Shown here one piece after another: positions 23,182-30,848 of a DNA stretch of 32,221 nt. A model generated the notes under the pieces. It was not told the DNA's origin and did no database searches. It saw nothing but the letters and a program-made list of their open reading frames with translations. Where the stretch lies: contig JAEWSP010000029.1 of assembly GCA_023459795.1 (NCBI GenBank), forward strand, positions 1 to 32,221. Reading direction: 5' to 3'. Origin of the DNA: Bacillota bacterium. GTDB lineage: Bacteria; Bacillota_I; Bacilli_A; RFN20; CAG-288. Every line of letters begins with the position of its first letter. Position 1 is the stretch's first letter. The position numbers and the translations under genes were made by a program.

Positions 23182-23712
23182 ATGGAAGAAAAGAAAGATA
23201 TCCCGGAAGAGAAGAAGGAAGAGACCAAGACCGGAACGAAGCCTATGAGCGCCAGGAAGAAGTGGGAGAACCGTTACTCGAGGAAGGACGAAAGGACCAA
23301 GGTCATGCAGTCCCTCTACCAGCTTTTTGTGATGGAAGAGAACAAGGAAGAGGCAATCGACGCCTCCAAGATTATCTGCTCCACCTACGGAGTCGAGAAA
23401 TACGAAGAGGTCCCTGCCTTCTCGAGGGTCGTCTACGGACTTGCCATCGAGAACCTTTCCCCGATCACGGATCTTCTCCAGGCCCATCTGGTGAACTGGA
23501 TGTTCGACCGTCTCGACAATGTCGCCAAGGCAATCCTCGTGGAGGCGGTATCCGAAGCGAACTACGGCCATCTCTCTCCCAGGAATGTCATCATCAGCGA
23601 AGCCGTGAACCTTTCCAAGGACTACCTCAAGACGAACGATTACAAATTCATCAATGCTGTCCTCGACCATTCCCTGGAGCATTATGACTTCCCCGAAAAG
23701 TCAGGAAGATAG
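23182..23712 (+). CDS. nusB: Transcription antitermination factor NusB
   Basis: This 176-residue NusB acts with NusE (S10) on boxA RNA to suppress termination, chiefly in rRNA operons. A charged, probably disordered extension of about 35 residues (EEKKDIPEEKKEETK) precedes the helical NusB fold (about 36-172: RTKVMQSLYQLFVMEEN; LTKIVYGL-like FSRVVYGLAIENL; KAILVEAVSEANYG; INEAVNLSK-like ISEAVNLSKDYLKTNDYKFI). AAGGAA lies upstream of ATG. An intrinsic-terminator-like hairpin follows 30 bases after its stop, inside xseA. Confidence 0.9.
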   Translation: MEEKKDIPEEKKEETKTGTKPMSARKKWENRYSRKDERTKVMQSLYQLFVMEENKEEAIDASKIICSTYGVEKYEEVPAFSRVVYGLAIENLSPITDLLQAHLVNWMFDRLDNVAKAILVEAVSEANYGHLSPRNVIISEAVNLSKDYLKTNDYKFINAVLDHSLEHYDFPEKSGR

Positions 23713-24973
23713 CGGCCGTACTTTCTCCGTCGGCCAACTCTCAGCCCTTCTGAAGGGCTGTTTTTCTAATCCCCTCTTCCACTCCCTGACGGTATACGGG
23801 GAGATCTTCCAGATCCACCCCGGCAAATATACCTACATCGAGCTCGGGGACCAGGGAAAGAAGGAAACGAATTCCCCGATCGTGAAATGCGCTTTCGCCA
23901 CCTACTACGGGGACGGATACGGGCTTGGCGATCTGAAGCCGGGGGATGTAATCTCCGTGACCGGGAGCCTTACCTACTACGAGCACGGATGCTCCCTGAC
24001 CTTATGGGGAGAGTCCACCACTTTACTGAGCTCCCAGACCGGAAAGAATCTTCTTCTCCGGAAGAAGACTTTGGAGAAGCTGGAAAAGCTCGGCTATCTA
24101 GAGGAATCCAGGAAGAAGCCGATTCCTAGGTTCTGCAGGAAGGTGGCAGTCCTTACGGCAGAGACGGGTGCCGCCTATCAGGATATCCTGAAGACCCTCC
24201 ATGACAGATTCCCTGTCTCCAGCGTCCTCTTCCCGGTCACCGTCCAGGGGGAGAATGCCGCTAAGAGCATCCTTGCTGCCTTGGAGGAAGCCAAGAAGGG
24301 GGACTTCGATGTAATCCTCCTTGGAAGAGGCGGAGGAAGCAAGACGGACCTGAGCTGTTTCGACGACGAGAAGGTCGCGCTCTCCATTGCTACCTCTCCG
24401 GTTCCGGTGATTACGGCTATCGGCCATACCGTCGATACCTCGATTGCCGACCGGGTATCGGACAGAATGGCTATCACCCCGACGGAAGGGGCAAGCCTTA
24501 TCAACCCGAGCCTTGCGGATATCGAGGAAGAGAAGGAAGCAATCCTCGAAGGGCTTAGGGACGGATACCTTTCCATCCTCAGGGAGAAGAGGCTGGCCTT
24601 GGAAGGATTGAGGAATGCTCTTCTTGCCTATTCCCCATCAAGGCTTCTCTCCGGAAAAGAGGAGAAGCGGAAGAGCCTTGAAAGCTCCCTCAGTATTGCC
24701 TTCCTTGCCAAAGCATCCCAGTACCGCCAGGAGAAGGAATCCCTTTCTTCCGCACTTGAGGACGGGTTATCCTATTACCTGGGAAAGAAGAAGGCGGAGT
24801 GCCTTGCCCTTGCCGGGAACATGGAGGCCCTGTCTCCCCTCCTTATCCTGGACAAAGGCTATGCCCAGGTATTCCAGGACGGAATCCTTGTGAGGCATCC
24901 CAAGGATCTCCATAAGGGAAGTGCCGAGATCGCCTATCCGGAAGGCAGAAGGAAAGTCGACGTATCCGACTAG
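23684..24973 (+). CDS. xseA: Exodeoxyribonuclease VII large subunit
   Basis: With XseB this 429-residue protein forms exonuclease VII, which degrades single-stranded DNA in both directions. An N-terminal OB-fold (about 12-115: FSVGQLSALLKGCF, then SLTVYGEIFQ) is followed by the catalytic domain: VAVLTAETGAAYQDIL, then ILLGRGGGSKTDLSCFDDE and PVITAIGHTVDTSIADRVSD, then coiled-coil segments (about 300-390). ATG 23684 has GGAG 5 bases upstream and overlaps nusB by 29 bases; an in-frame ATG at 23654 is a less likely start. The folD gene that sits between nusB and xseA in Bacillus is absent. Confidence 0.93.
   Translation: MTSPKSQEDSGRTFSVGQLSALLKGCFSNPLFHSLTVYGEIFQIHPGKYTYIELGDQGKKETNSPIVKCAFATYYGDGYGLGDLKPGDVISVTGSLTYYEHGCSLTLWGESTTLLSSQTGKNLLLRKKTLEKLEKLGYLEESRKKPIPRFCRKVAVLTAETGAAYQDILKTLHDRFPVSSVLFPVTVQGENAAKSILAALEEAKKGDFDVILLGRGGGSKTDLSCFDDEKVALSIATSPVPVITAIGHTVDTSIADRVSDRMAITPTEGASLINPSLADIEEEKEAILEGLRDGYLSILREKRLALEGLRNALLAYSPSRLLSGKEEKRKSLESSLSIAFLAKASQYRQEKESLSSALEDGLSYYLGKKKAECLALAGNMEALSPLLILDKGYAQVFQDGILVRHPKDLHKGSAEIAYPEGRRKVDVSD
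23742..23765 (+). terminator. Intrinsic-terminator-like hairpin inside the start of xseA
   Basis: CAGCCCTT (23742-23749) and AAGGGCTG (23753-23760) form a perfect 8-bp stem around CTG, followed immediately by TTTTT. It lies 30 bases after the nusB stop and about 60 bases into xseA, where it encodes the conserved ALLKGCF segment. Translation of xseA would melt it, so it could terminate nusB transcripts when xseA is poorly translated. Confidence 0.65.
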
Positions 24974-24985
24974 GAGGACCCAATC

Positions 24986-25186
24986 ATGGAAAAGAAAAAA
25001 GATCTTTCGAAATGCAGCTATGAAGAGCTGGAGAAGGAAGCAAGCCTTGCCGTAACAAAGCTTTCCGAAAGCGGGCTGGCTCTCGATGAGGCAACCAAGC
25101 TATTCGAATACGGGAAGAGCGTGCTTGCCGAGATGGAGAAGCGTCTTGCCGACCTCGAGAAGAAAGCTGCGGATACTATCCGCTAG
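24986..25186 (+). CDS. xseB: Exodeoxyribonuclease VII small subunit
   Basis: This 66-residue protein is a typical XseB: two helices, with the conserved YEELEKEASLAVTKLSESGLAL and FEYGKSVLAEMEKRLAD segments. It binds the XseA coiled coil to build exonuclease VII. AGGAGG lies about 9 bases before ATG, and the gene is 12 bases after xseA. Confidence 0.93.
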   Translation: MEKKKDLSKCSYEELEKEASLAVTKLSESGLALDEATKLFEYGKSVLAEMEKRLADLEKKAADTIR

Positions 25187-25195
25187 GGTAAGGAA

Positions 25196-27082
25196 GTGGC
25201 GAAGAAGAATAAGAAGAAGACAAACCGCAGTCTGGTAGGCGGGGCTAACGGCCTTGCCGATCTTTCCAATGGAAAACTACGGGTCCTTGCAACCGACATA
25301 AGAGCGGATATCCTCTCTTCGACCCTTGCCTTCGGCGGACATCTCTCCTCCAACCTCGGAGCCGTCGAACTGACGATGTCCCTTCTCCGTTCCTTCGACC
25401 CGCTCAAGGATGATATCCTCTTCGATATCGGGCATCAGTCCTACGCCTACAAGATCCTGACCGGGCGTCCCTTGCAGAAGCTTAGGAAATTCGGAGGGGA
25501 ACCTCCTTTCGGGGACAGGTTCCTTTCCCCTTACGAGAAATACGAGAACGGACATGCCGGAACGGCAGTCCCTGTCGCCTACGGAATGGCCAAGGCCAAA
25601 GCCCTTGCCGGGGACGACAGCTATACCGTTGCCCTTATCGGCGACTCCTCCATTCTGAACGGAGTATCGGCAGAGACCCTGAATGTCCTCTCCTCGGACA
25701 AGAAGACGCGGCTTGTCATCGTCCTGAACGACAACGGAATGGGGATCTCCCCGACCGTCGGCGGATTGAACAAGAAGTTCGTAAAGCTGCGGAACTCCCG
25801 CTTCTATTTCCGTACGGCAAACGGGTTCGGAAAACTGATGGGCAGACGGAAATGGAGCTGGAAGATATTCCTCAAGCTAAGGGACTGGAAGGATTCCATA
25901 AGGGCAAAGCTTATCGAACCCACTGTCTTCGAAGCCGCCGGCATCAAGTACATGGGCCCTTTCGACGGGCATGATTTCTCTTCCCTGGATATGGCTTTCG
26001 AGAAAGCCAAGGCTTTCCAGGGACCGGTAGTGATCCACGTCCTGACGAAGAAGGGATGCGGATACGGACCGGCGGAAGAGGACGAATGCGGGGAATACCA
26101 CAATGTCGTTCCGCATTTCGACAAGAATGCCCAGATCCGGAAGGAAATCCATTCCTTTACGGACCTCAAGTCCTCCTTCGCCTTCGGAAGGATGGCCAAA
26201 GACGACAGGCTTGTCTTCCTCACTCCGGCTATGGAACGGGGTTCGGGGCTGGAAGCACTATCGGCCAGGTATCCGGACAGGGTACTGGATGTCGGAATCG
26301 CGGAAGAAGCCTGCGTCACGATTGCTTCCGGTTTTGCCCTGAAAGGCTTCCATCCGGTCATCGATATCTACTCTACCTTCCTGCAGAGATCCTTCGACGA
26401 AGTCCTGGAAGACCTCTCCCGGGAGAAGGTGAACGTCCTTATCATCGATGAGAAGGCCGGACTTGCCAACGGGGACGGCTCTTCCCACCACGGGATCTAT
26501 GACGTCGCGATGATGAAGGCCATCCCCTTTGTCCACATCTACATGCCTTTCGACAGCAAGAGCACCAAGGAACTGTCCAAAATGGTGAGCCTCTTCGACA
26601 TGGGTCTTTCGGTCCTCCGTCTTCCCAGGGACAATCCTTTCGAAGAAGGGCTTCCCTATTCCCTTTCTTCTTCCTTTGCTCTTTTCTCCTTCGGGAAGAG
26701 GAACACGAGGATCGTCCTTTCCGTGGGGCCTCTGGGAAAGAGGCTTGTTTCCTGCTCCCTGAAGGAATTCGACAAGGTCCTTCTTCTGGATCTCCTCCCC
26801 AAGGATGACATCCTTTCTTCCCTTTCCCTCCTCTCCTATTCCGAGATCTACTTCTATGATCCCTATTCCGTAAGGACAGGGACTTCGGAAGTGCTGGAAA
26901 GCTATCTGGGAAGAAACGGATACGGAGGAAAATTCGTATCCTATTCCTTCCCCGTGGATTTCGTTCCTTTCGGGGACAGGGACTCCCTTTTATGCCTTAA
27001 CCACCTAGATATCGAAGGAGTTTATCAGGATATCCTGGAAAAAAGCCGTCCAGCGGATAGAGAAGAGAAGGAGGAACAGTAA
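25196..27082 (+). CDS. dxs: 1-deoxy-D-xylulose-5-phosphate synthase (divergent)
   Basis: This 628-residue thiamine-diphosphate enzyme condenses pyruvate and glyceraldehyde 3-phosphate to DXP, the first step of the MEP isoprenoid pathway. Visible motifs are GGHLSSNLG (47-55), DIGHQSYAYKILTGR (77-91), the ThDP motif GDSSILNG...LNDN (149-180), DVGIAEEA with catalytic Glu 370, STFLQRSFDEV and GDGSSHHGIYD. Two family positions differ: the usual GDGA reads GDSS, and the usual IDRAG reads IDEKAG (418-422). GTG 25196 is the likely start; it gives the expected N terminus, with AGGGTAAGGA upstream. It overlaps recN by one base. ispA, usually upstream, is absent. The enzyme may be divergent or specialised. 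Confidence 0.88.
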   Translation: MAKKNKKKTNRSLVGGANGLADLSNGKLRVLATDIRADILSSTLAFGGHLSSNLGAVELTMSLLRSFDPLKDDILFDIGHQSYAYKILTGRPLQKLRKFGGEPPFGDRFLSPYEKYENGHAGTAVPVAYGMAKAKALAGDDSYTVALIGDSSILNGVSAETLNVLSSDKKTRLVIVLNDNGMGISPTVGGLNKKFVKLRNSRFYFRTANGFGKLMGRRKWSWKIFLKLRDWKDSIRAKLIEPTVFEAAGIKYMGPFDGHDFSSLDMAFEKAKAFQGPVVIHVLTKKGCGYGPAEEDECGEYHNVVPHFDKNAQIRKEIHSFTDLKSSFAFGRMAKDDRLVFLTPAMERGSGLEALSARYPDRVLDVGIAEEACVTIASGFALKGFHPVIDIYSTFLQRSFDEVLEDLSREKVNVLIIDEKAGLANGDGSSHHGIYDVAMMKAIPFVHIYMPFDSKSTKELSKMVSLFDMGLSVLRLPRDNPFEEGLPYSLSSSFALFSFGKRNTRIVLSVGPLGKRLVSCSLKEFDKVLLLDLLPKDDILSSLSLLSYSEIYFYDPYSVRTGTSEVLESYLGRNGYGGKFVSYSFPVDFVPFGDRDSLLCLNHLDIEGVYQDILEKSRPADREEKEEQ

Positions 27083-28734
27083 TGCTTAGCGAACTGCATA
27101 TCTCGAACCTTGCCGTCATCGAAGATACGACCCTGTCTTTTACGAAGAAGGAGACTGCCCTTGTCGGCGAGACAGGAGCCGGAAAGTCCCTGATCGTCGA
27201 CTCCCTTTCCCTGCTTTCCGGGGAGAAAGCCGATTTCACCCTTGTCCGGGATCCGGAGAAGAAAGCCGTGATCTCCGCCCTTTTCCTTCTTCCCGCTTCC
27301 TTTGTCAAGGACCATATGGAGCTATCGGAATATGTCTCCTCTTCCAATGAGCTGCTTCTGAAGAGGACGCTCAATCCCGACCATACTTCCCGCTACTACC
27401 TGAACGGGGAGGTCGTTACCCTTGCTTTATACAGAGAGGCGGTGAAGCATCTGATCGATATCCATTCCCAGGGAGCAAACTGGGAGCTTTTCGATGAGAA
27501 GAACCACCTCAAATACCTGGACCGGTTTGCCCAGGAAAAGGAAGGGAAGCTTCTAAGCTCCTATAAGGAAGCCTATTCCCTGTACAGCCAGGAGAAGGAA
27601 GGACTTGCAAAGCTTCTGGAAGAGCATAAGGATCTGGATACGGATTACCTCTCCTTCCAGATTACGGAGATCGAGAAAGCCCGTCTCAAGCCCCATGAGA
27701 TCGAAGACCTCGACGAGGAGTTCGAATCCCTGAGAGGCTACGAGAAGCTCGTGGAGAAGATGAATACCCTGAAAGAGGCGACAAGCCTTCCCCAGGGAAG
27801 CCTCGAAGACGTCCTGAGGTCTTTGGAGAACAAGCTTTCCGCCTTTTCCGGAACGGCTCTGGAGGAAGACGGGGCTGCTGCCAGGAAAGACTGCGAGAAG
27901 CTGGTCGAGGACCTGAGGAACATCTCCTCCTCCTTCCGTTCCCAGAACGGGGATCCCGGAAGGATCGACGCTATCAACCAGCGCCTTTTCGATCTGAAGG
28001 GACTGCAGAGGAAATACGGCAAGACGACAGACGAGATCCTGTCCAAGTACAGCCAGTACAAGAAGGAGCTAGCCCTTGCCGAAGGCTTCGAAGAAGCAAA
28101 GGATGATGCCAACAGGAAAATAGAAGAAGCAAGGAAGAATGCCCTTGCCAAGGGAGAAGCACTTTCTGCCTTCCGGAAAGAAGCGGCACACTCTCTGGAG
28201 AAGAAGATCGGCAACGAGATGAAGGACCTTCTTCTTCCTCCAAACGGGTTCCGGGTGGAGTTCTCCAGGAAGGATATCTCTTCGGACGGAATCGATTCCG
28301 TAAGGTTCATCGTCGCTCTCAATGCCGGACTCGACTTTGCCCCTTTGAGCAAGGCGACAAGCGGCGGAGAAGGAGCCAGGCTCATGCTCTCCCTGAAGAG
28401 CGTACTGAACTCCCTGGATCCGTATGACCTTCTGGTCCTGGACGAAGTCGATACCGGAGTATCCGGAAGGGTGGCAAGCCTTGTAGCCAGGAAGATAAGG
28501 ACTATCGCCGAGTCTTCCCAGGTCCTGGTCATCTCCCATCTCCCCCAGGTCGTAGCTTCCGCTACCATCGGCGTCAGGATCTCCAAGAAGGTCGTCGACG
28601 GAAAGACGTATACGACCGCTTCCCAGCTTTCCGACGGAGACTTCGTCCTGTCTATCGGCTCCATGCTTTCCGGTTCTTCCTTGACCGAGGAAGCCAAGGA
28701 GCAGGCCGAGAAGCTTATCGAGGAGTTCCGTTAG
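27082..28734 (+). CDS. recN: DNA repair protein RecN
   Basis: This 550-residue SMC-like ATPase acts in double-strand-break repair. The order is Walker A GETGAGKS (29-36), two coiled-coil arms (about 150-370), the signature region SGGEGARLMLSLKS, Walker B LLVLDEVDTGVSG (about 451-463) and the VISHLPQVVASA His-loop. It starts in the last base of dxs (TAATG) with GGAGGAA upstream. In Bacillus, tlyA and ahrC lie between dxs and recN; here they are missing. Confidence 0.96.
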   Translation: MLSELHISNLAVIEDTTLSFTKKETALVGETGAGKSLIVDSLSLLSGEKADFTLVRDPEKKAVISALFLLPASFVKDHMELSEYVSSSNELLLKRTLNPDHTSRYYLNGEVVTLALYREAVKHLIDIHSQGANWELFDEKNHLKYLDRFAQEKEGKLLSSYKEAYSLYSQEKEGLAKLLEEHKDLDTDYLSFQITEIEKARLKPHEIEDLDEEFESLRGYEKLVEKMNTLKEATSLPQGSLEDVLRSLENKLSAFSGTALEEDGAAARKDCEKLVEDLRNISSSFRSQNGDPGRIDAINQRLFDLKGLQRKYGKTTDEILSKYSQYKKELALAEGFEEAKDDANRKIEEARKNALAKGEALSAFRKEAAHSLEKKIGNEMKDLLLPPNGFRVEFSRKDISSDGIDSVRFIVALNAGLDFAPLSKATSGGEGARLMLSLKSVLNSLDPYDLLVLDEVDTGVSGRVASLVARKIRTIAESSQVLVISHLPQVVASATIGVRISKKVVDGKTYTTASQLSDGDFVLSIGSMLSGSSLTEEAKEQAEKLIEEFR

Positions 28735-28742
28735 TGCGTCTG

Positions 28743-28764
28743 CTCCTTTCCTGGGGAAAAGGAG
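28743..28764 (+). terminator. Weak hairpin between recN and dinB
   Basis: CTCCTTTCC and GGAAAAGGAG pair (one bulged base) around TGG, and the sequence after them is TTATGTT, not a clean T run. It could be a weak terminator or a leader structure. The GGAG in its 3' arm is about 19 bases from the dinB ATG, too far to be a normal Shine-Dalgarno. Confidence 0.35.
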
Positions 28765-28783
28765 TTATGTTAACATATTCGGG

Positions 28784-29929
28784 ATGAAAAAAATCGTTCA
28801 TATCGACCTCAACGAGTTCTTCGTCCAGGCGGAGGAGCTTTCCGACCCGTCCCTTGTCGGCAAGAAGGTTGCCGTCGGGTATTCGGGAAGGAGAGGGGTC
28901 ATTTCGACTGCCAGCTACGAAGCCCGTGCCTGCGGGGTCCATTCCGGCCAGCCGGTCTTCCAGGCCAGGGAGAAATGCCCGGGGCTTATTATCGTGAACG
29001 GTCATTTCTCCCTCTACCAGGACCTGTCCCGGCGCTTCATGTCTTACCTTAGGGCCCGGTTTCCCAGGATGGAGCCTGCCTCCATCGATGAATGCTATCT
29101 GGACCTTTCGGATTTCCTTCTGGACGGAAAGGAGGAGGAACAGCTTTTCGACCTGCAGATGGATATCTACCGGAATACCGGCCTCAAATGCTCCATCGGG
29201 GAAGGGGCTACCCTTTTCCTTGCCAAGATGGGGAGCGATATGAAGAAACCGCTCGGGCTTACCCTTCTTCCCAAGGAGAAGATCCCTACCCTTCTCTGGC
29301 CGCTTCCAATCGACAAGATGTACGGGATCGGGAAGAAGACCGCTCCGGGACTGGTATCCCTAGGAATCCGTACGATCGGGGATCTGGCCCTTACCCAGAA
29401 TCCGGATGTGAAGAAGTATCTGGGAGGGGGATTCGAGGAATTCCAGGGGGAAGCAAACGGACTCGGGAACGACTTCGTCGATACCTCGGACTGGGATCCG
29501 AAAAGCATCTCCTCGGAGAGGACCTTTGCCGACGATGTGGAAGGATACGAGGAGCTAGGCGCTATGGTGACGTCCTGCGTCAAGGAAGATGTCAAGGAGC
29601 TTGACCAGTACCACAAGAGCGCCATGACTTTGGAGATAAAGCTGAGGACTCCCGACTTCAAGACGAAGAGCAGGAGGTGCTCCTTCCCCCGCCCTCTCTA
29701 CAGGACGGAAGATCTTCTTAGGTATGCCCTTGACCTTTTCGACCAGTTCTACAAGGGACAGAAGATAAGGCTTCTCGGAGTCGGGCTGGAGAAGCTCCAG
29801 GAAAGGAAAGAAGACACCGGCACGAAGAAGAAGGAGGAACTGAACCAGATCAATGAATCCCTGTCGTTCGGCGGGAAGGTGTTCTTCGGTTCCGACCTTC
29901 TTAAGGAGAAGAAAGATGAAGGCAAGTGA
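28784..29929 (+). CDS. dinB: Y-family DNA polymerase IV (DinB)
   Basis: This 381-residue translesion polymerase carries catalytic carboxylates in HIDLNEFF (Asp 8, steric-gate Phe 13) and SIDECYLD (Asp 102, Glu 103), a helix-hairpin-helix (MYGIGKKTAPGLVSLGI, about 179-195), and a little-finger domain (about 240-360). No good Shine-Dalgarno lies at standard spacing before ATG 28784. A 12-bp palindrome, TATGTTAACATA, lies 8 bases upstream of the start codon and could be an operator or part of a promoter. The next gene overlaps its end by 14 bases. Confidence 0.93.
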   Translation: MKKIVHIDLNEFFVQAEELSDPSLVGKKVAVGYSGRRGVISTASYEARACGVHSGQPVFQAREKCPGLIIVNGHFSLYQDLSRRFMSYLRARFPRMEPASIDECYLDLSDFLLDGKEEEQLFDLQMDIYRNTGLKCSIGEGATLFLAKMGSDMKKPLGLTLLPKEKIPTLLWPLPIDKMYGIGKKTAPGLVSLGIRTIGDLALTQNPDVKKYLGGGFEEFQGEANGLGNDFVDTSDWDPKSISSERTFADDVEGYEELGAMVTSCVKEDVKELDQYHKSAMTLEIKLRTPDFKTKSRRCSFPRPLYRTEDLLRYALDLFDQFYKGQKIRLLGVGLEKLQERKEDTGTKKKEELNQINESLSFGGKVFFGSDLLKEKKDEGK

Positions 29930-30782
29930 GGAACTGGAGCCATATTTCTCCTACCTCCTTTCGGAGAAAGGGGACTCTCCCAATACCGTAGTGGCATACC
30001 GGAATGATCTAGTTGCCTTCCTGCATTATCTAGGGGATCCGGAATGCCAGCAGCTGGATGCCGCAAAAGCCGGCTCCTACCTCTCCTATCTGACAAAGCG
30101 GGGGGAGAAGAGCACGACCAGGATCCGGAAGGCAATGGCCATAAGGGGATTCTTCAAGTTCCTCAAGGAAGAAGGGAAGAACAGCACCGTCTTATCCGAC
30201 CTCCCTTCCCCGAAGAAGGAGAAGAGGCTTCCCAGGGTCCTTTCCAAGGAAGAGGTGGAAGCACTCTTCCGGAGCATCGATGCTTCTTCCTATAGGGGAA
30301 GACTGGATCTTGCCCTTCTGGAGCTTACCTATTCCTCCGGACTCAGGGTCAGCGAAGCAGTCGGGCTTAGGAAAGACCGGGTATCCTTCGAGGAAGGGTA
30401 TCTTAAGGTCCTCGGCAAGGGAAGCAAGGAAAGGATCGTTCCTTTCGGGATAGAAGCCAGGGAAGCTATTTTCTCGTACCTTAGGGGAAGAGGGGAAGAC
30501 AATTTCCCTCTTCTCTTCGTCCATAAGAACGGCAAGCCTCTTTCCAGGCAGTACGTCTTCCAGAGGATAAGGGCATACGGAGAAAAAGCCGGGATAAAGA
30601 AGGAGATCTCTCCCCATATCCTGAGGCATTCCTTCGCTACGCATCTCCTGGAGAACGGCGCTCCCCTTACTTCCGTACAGGTTCTTCTAGGGCATTCCGA
30701 TATCGAGACTACGGAAATCTATACCCACCTTTCCGCTGCCAAGAGGGTACGGGAATACGAAAAGGCCATGAAGAGGAAGTGA
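29916..30782 (+). CDS. xerD: Tyrosine recombinase XerD
   Basis: This 288-residue recombinase resolves chromosome dimers at dif. A SAM-like N-terminal domain (1-95) precedes the catalytic domain with the full set of active-site residues: Arg 144 (SSGLRVSEA), Lys 168 (VLGKGSKER), His 234 and Arg 237 (HILRHSFATHLL), His 260 (LLGHSDIETTEIY) and Tyr 269. ATG 29916 has AAGGAG 7 bases upstream; an earlier in-frame ATG at 29853 is inside dinB. The xerD-deoB order matches Bacillus ripX-drm, so this is the housekeeping enzyme, not an island integrase. Confidence 0.92.
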   Translation: MKASEELEPYFSYLLSEKGDSPNTVVAYRNDLVAFLHYLGDPECQQLDAAKAGSYLSYLTKRGEKSTTRIRKAMAIRGFFKFLKEEGKNSTVLSDLPSPKKEKRLPRVLSKEEVEALFRSIDASSYRGRLDLALLELTYSSGLRVSEAVGLRKDRVSFEEGYLKVLGKGSKERIVPFGIEAREAIFSYLRGRGEDNFPLLFVHKNGKPLSRQYVFQRIRAYGEKAGIKKEISPHILRHSFATHLLENGAPLTSVQVLLGHSDIETTEIYTHLSAAKRVREYEKAMKRK

Positions 30783-30810
30783 AGAAGATGAAAAGATGTT
30801 TTCGTTTCTT

Positions 30811-30816
30811 TATAAT
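30811..30816 (+). promoter_or_regulatory. Probable -10 box of the deoB promoter
   Basis: A consensus TATAAT lies 32 bases before the deoB ATG. An ATGAAA at 30788-30793, spaced 17 bases, is a moderate -35 match. The predicted start near 30823 leaves a leader holding GGGAGGGG. Confidence 0.55.
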
Positions 30817-30848
30817 GTAGCTGAAGAAACCCGGGAGGGGCATGAAAA

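Noticed and set aside
29916..30782. Tyrosine recombinase as an integrase of a mobile island
   Set aside because: Its xerD-deoB linkage, core-like composition and distance of about 18 kb from the AT-rich island indicate the housekeeping XerD.
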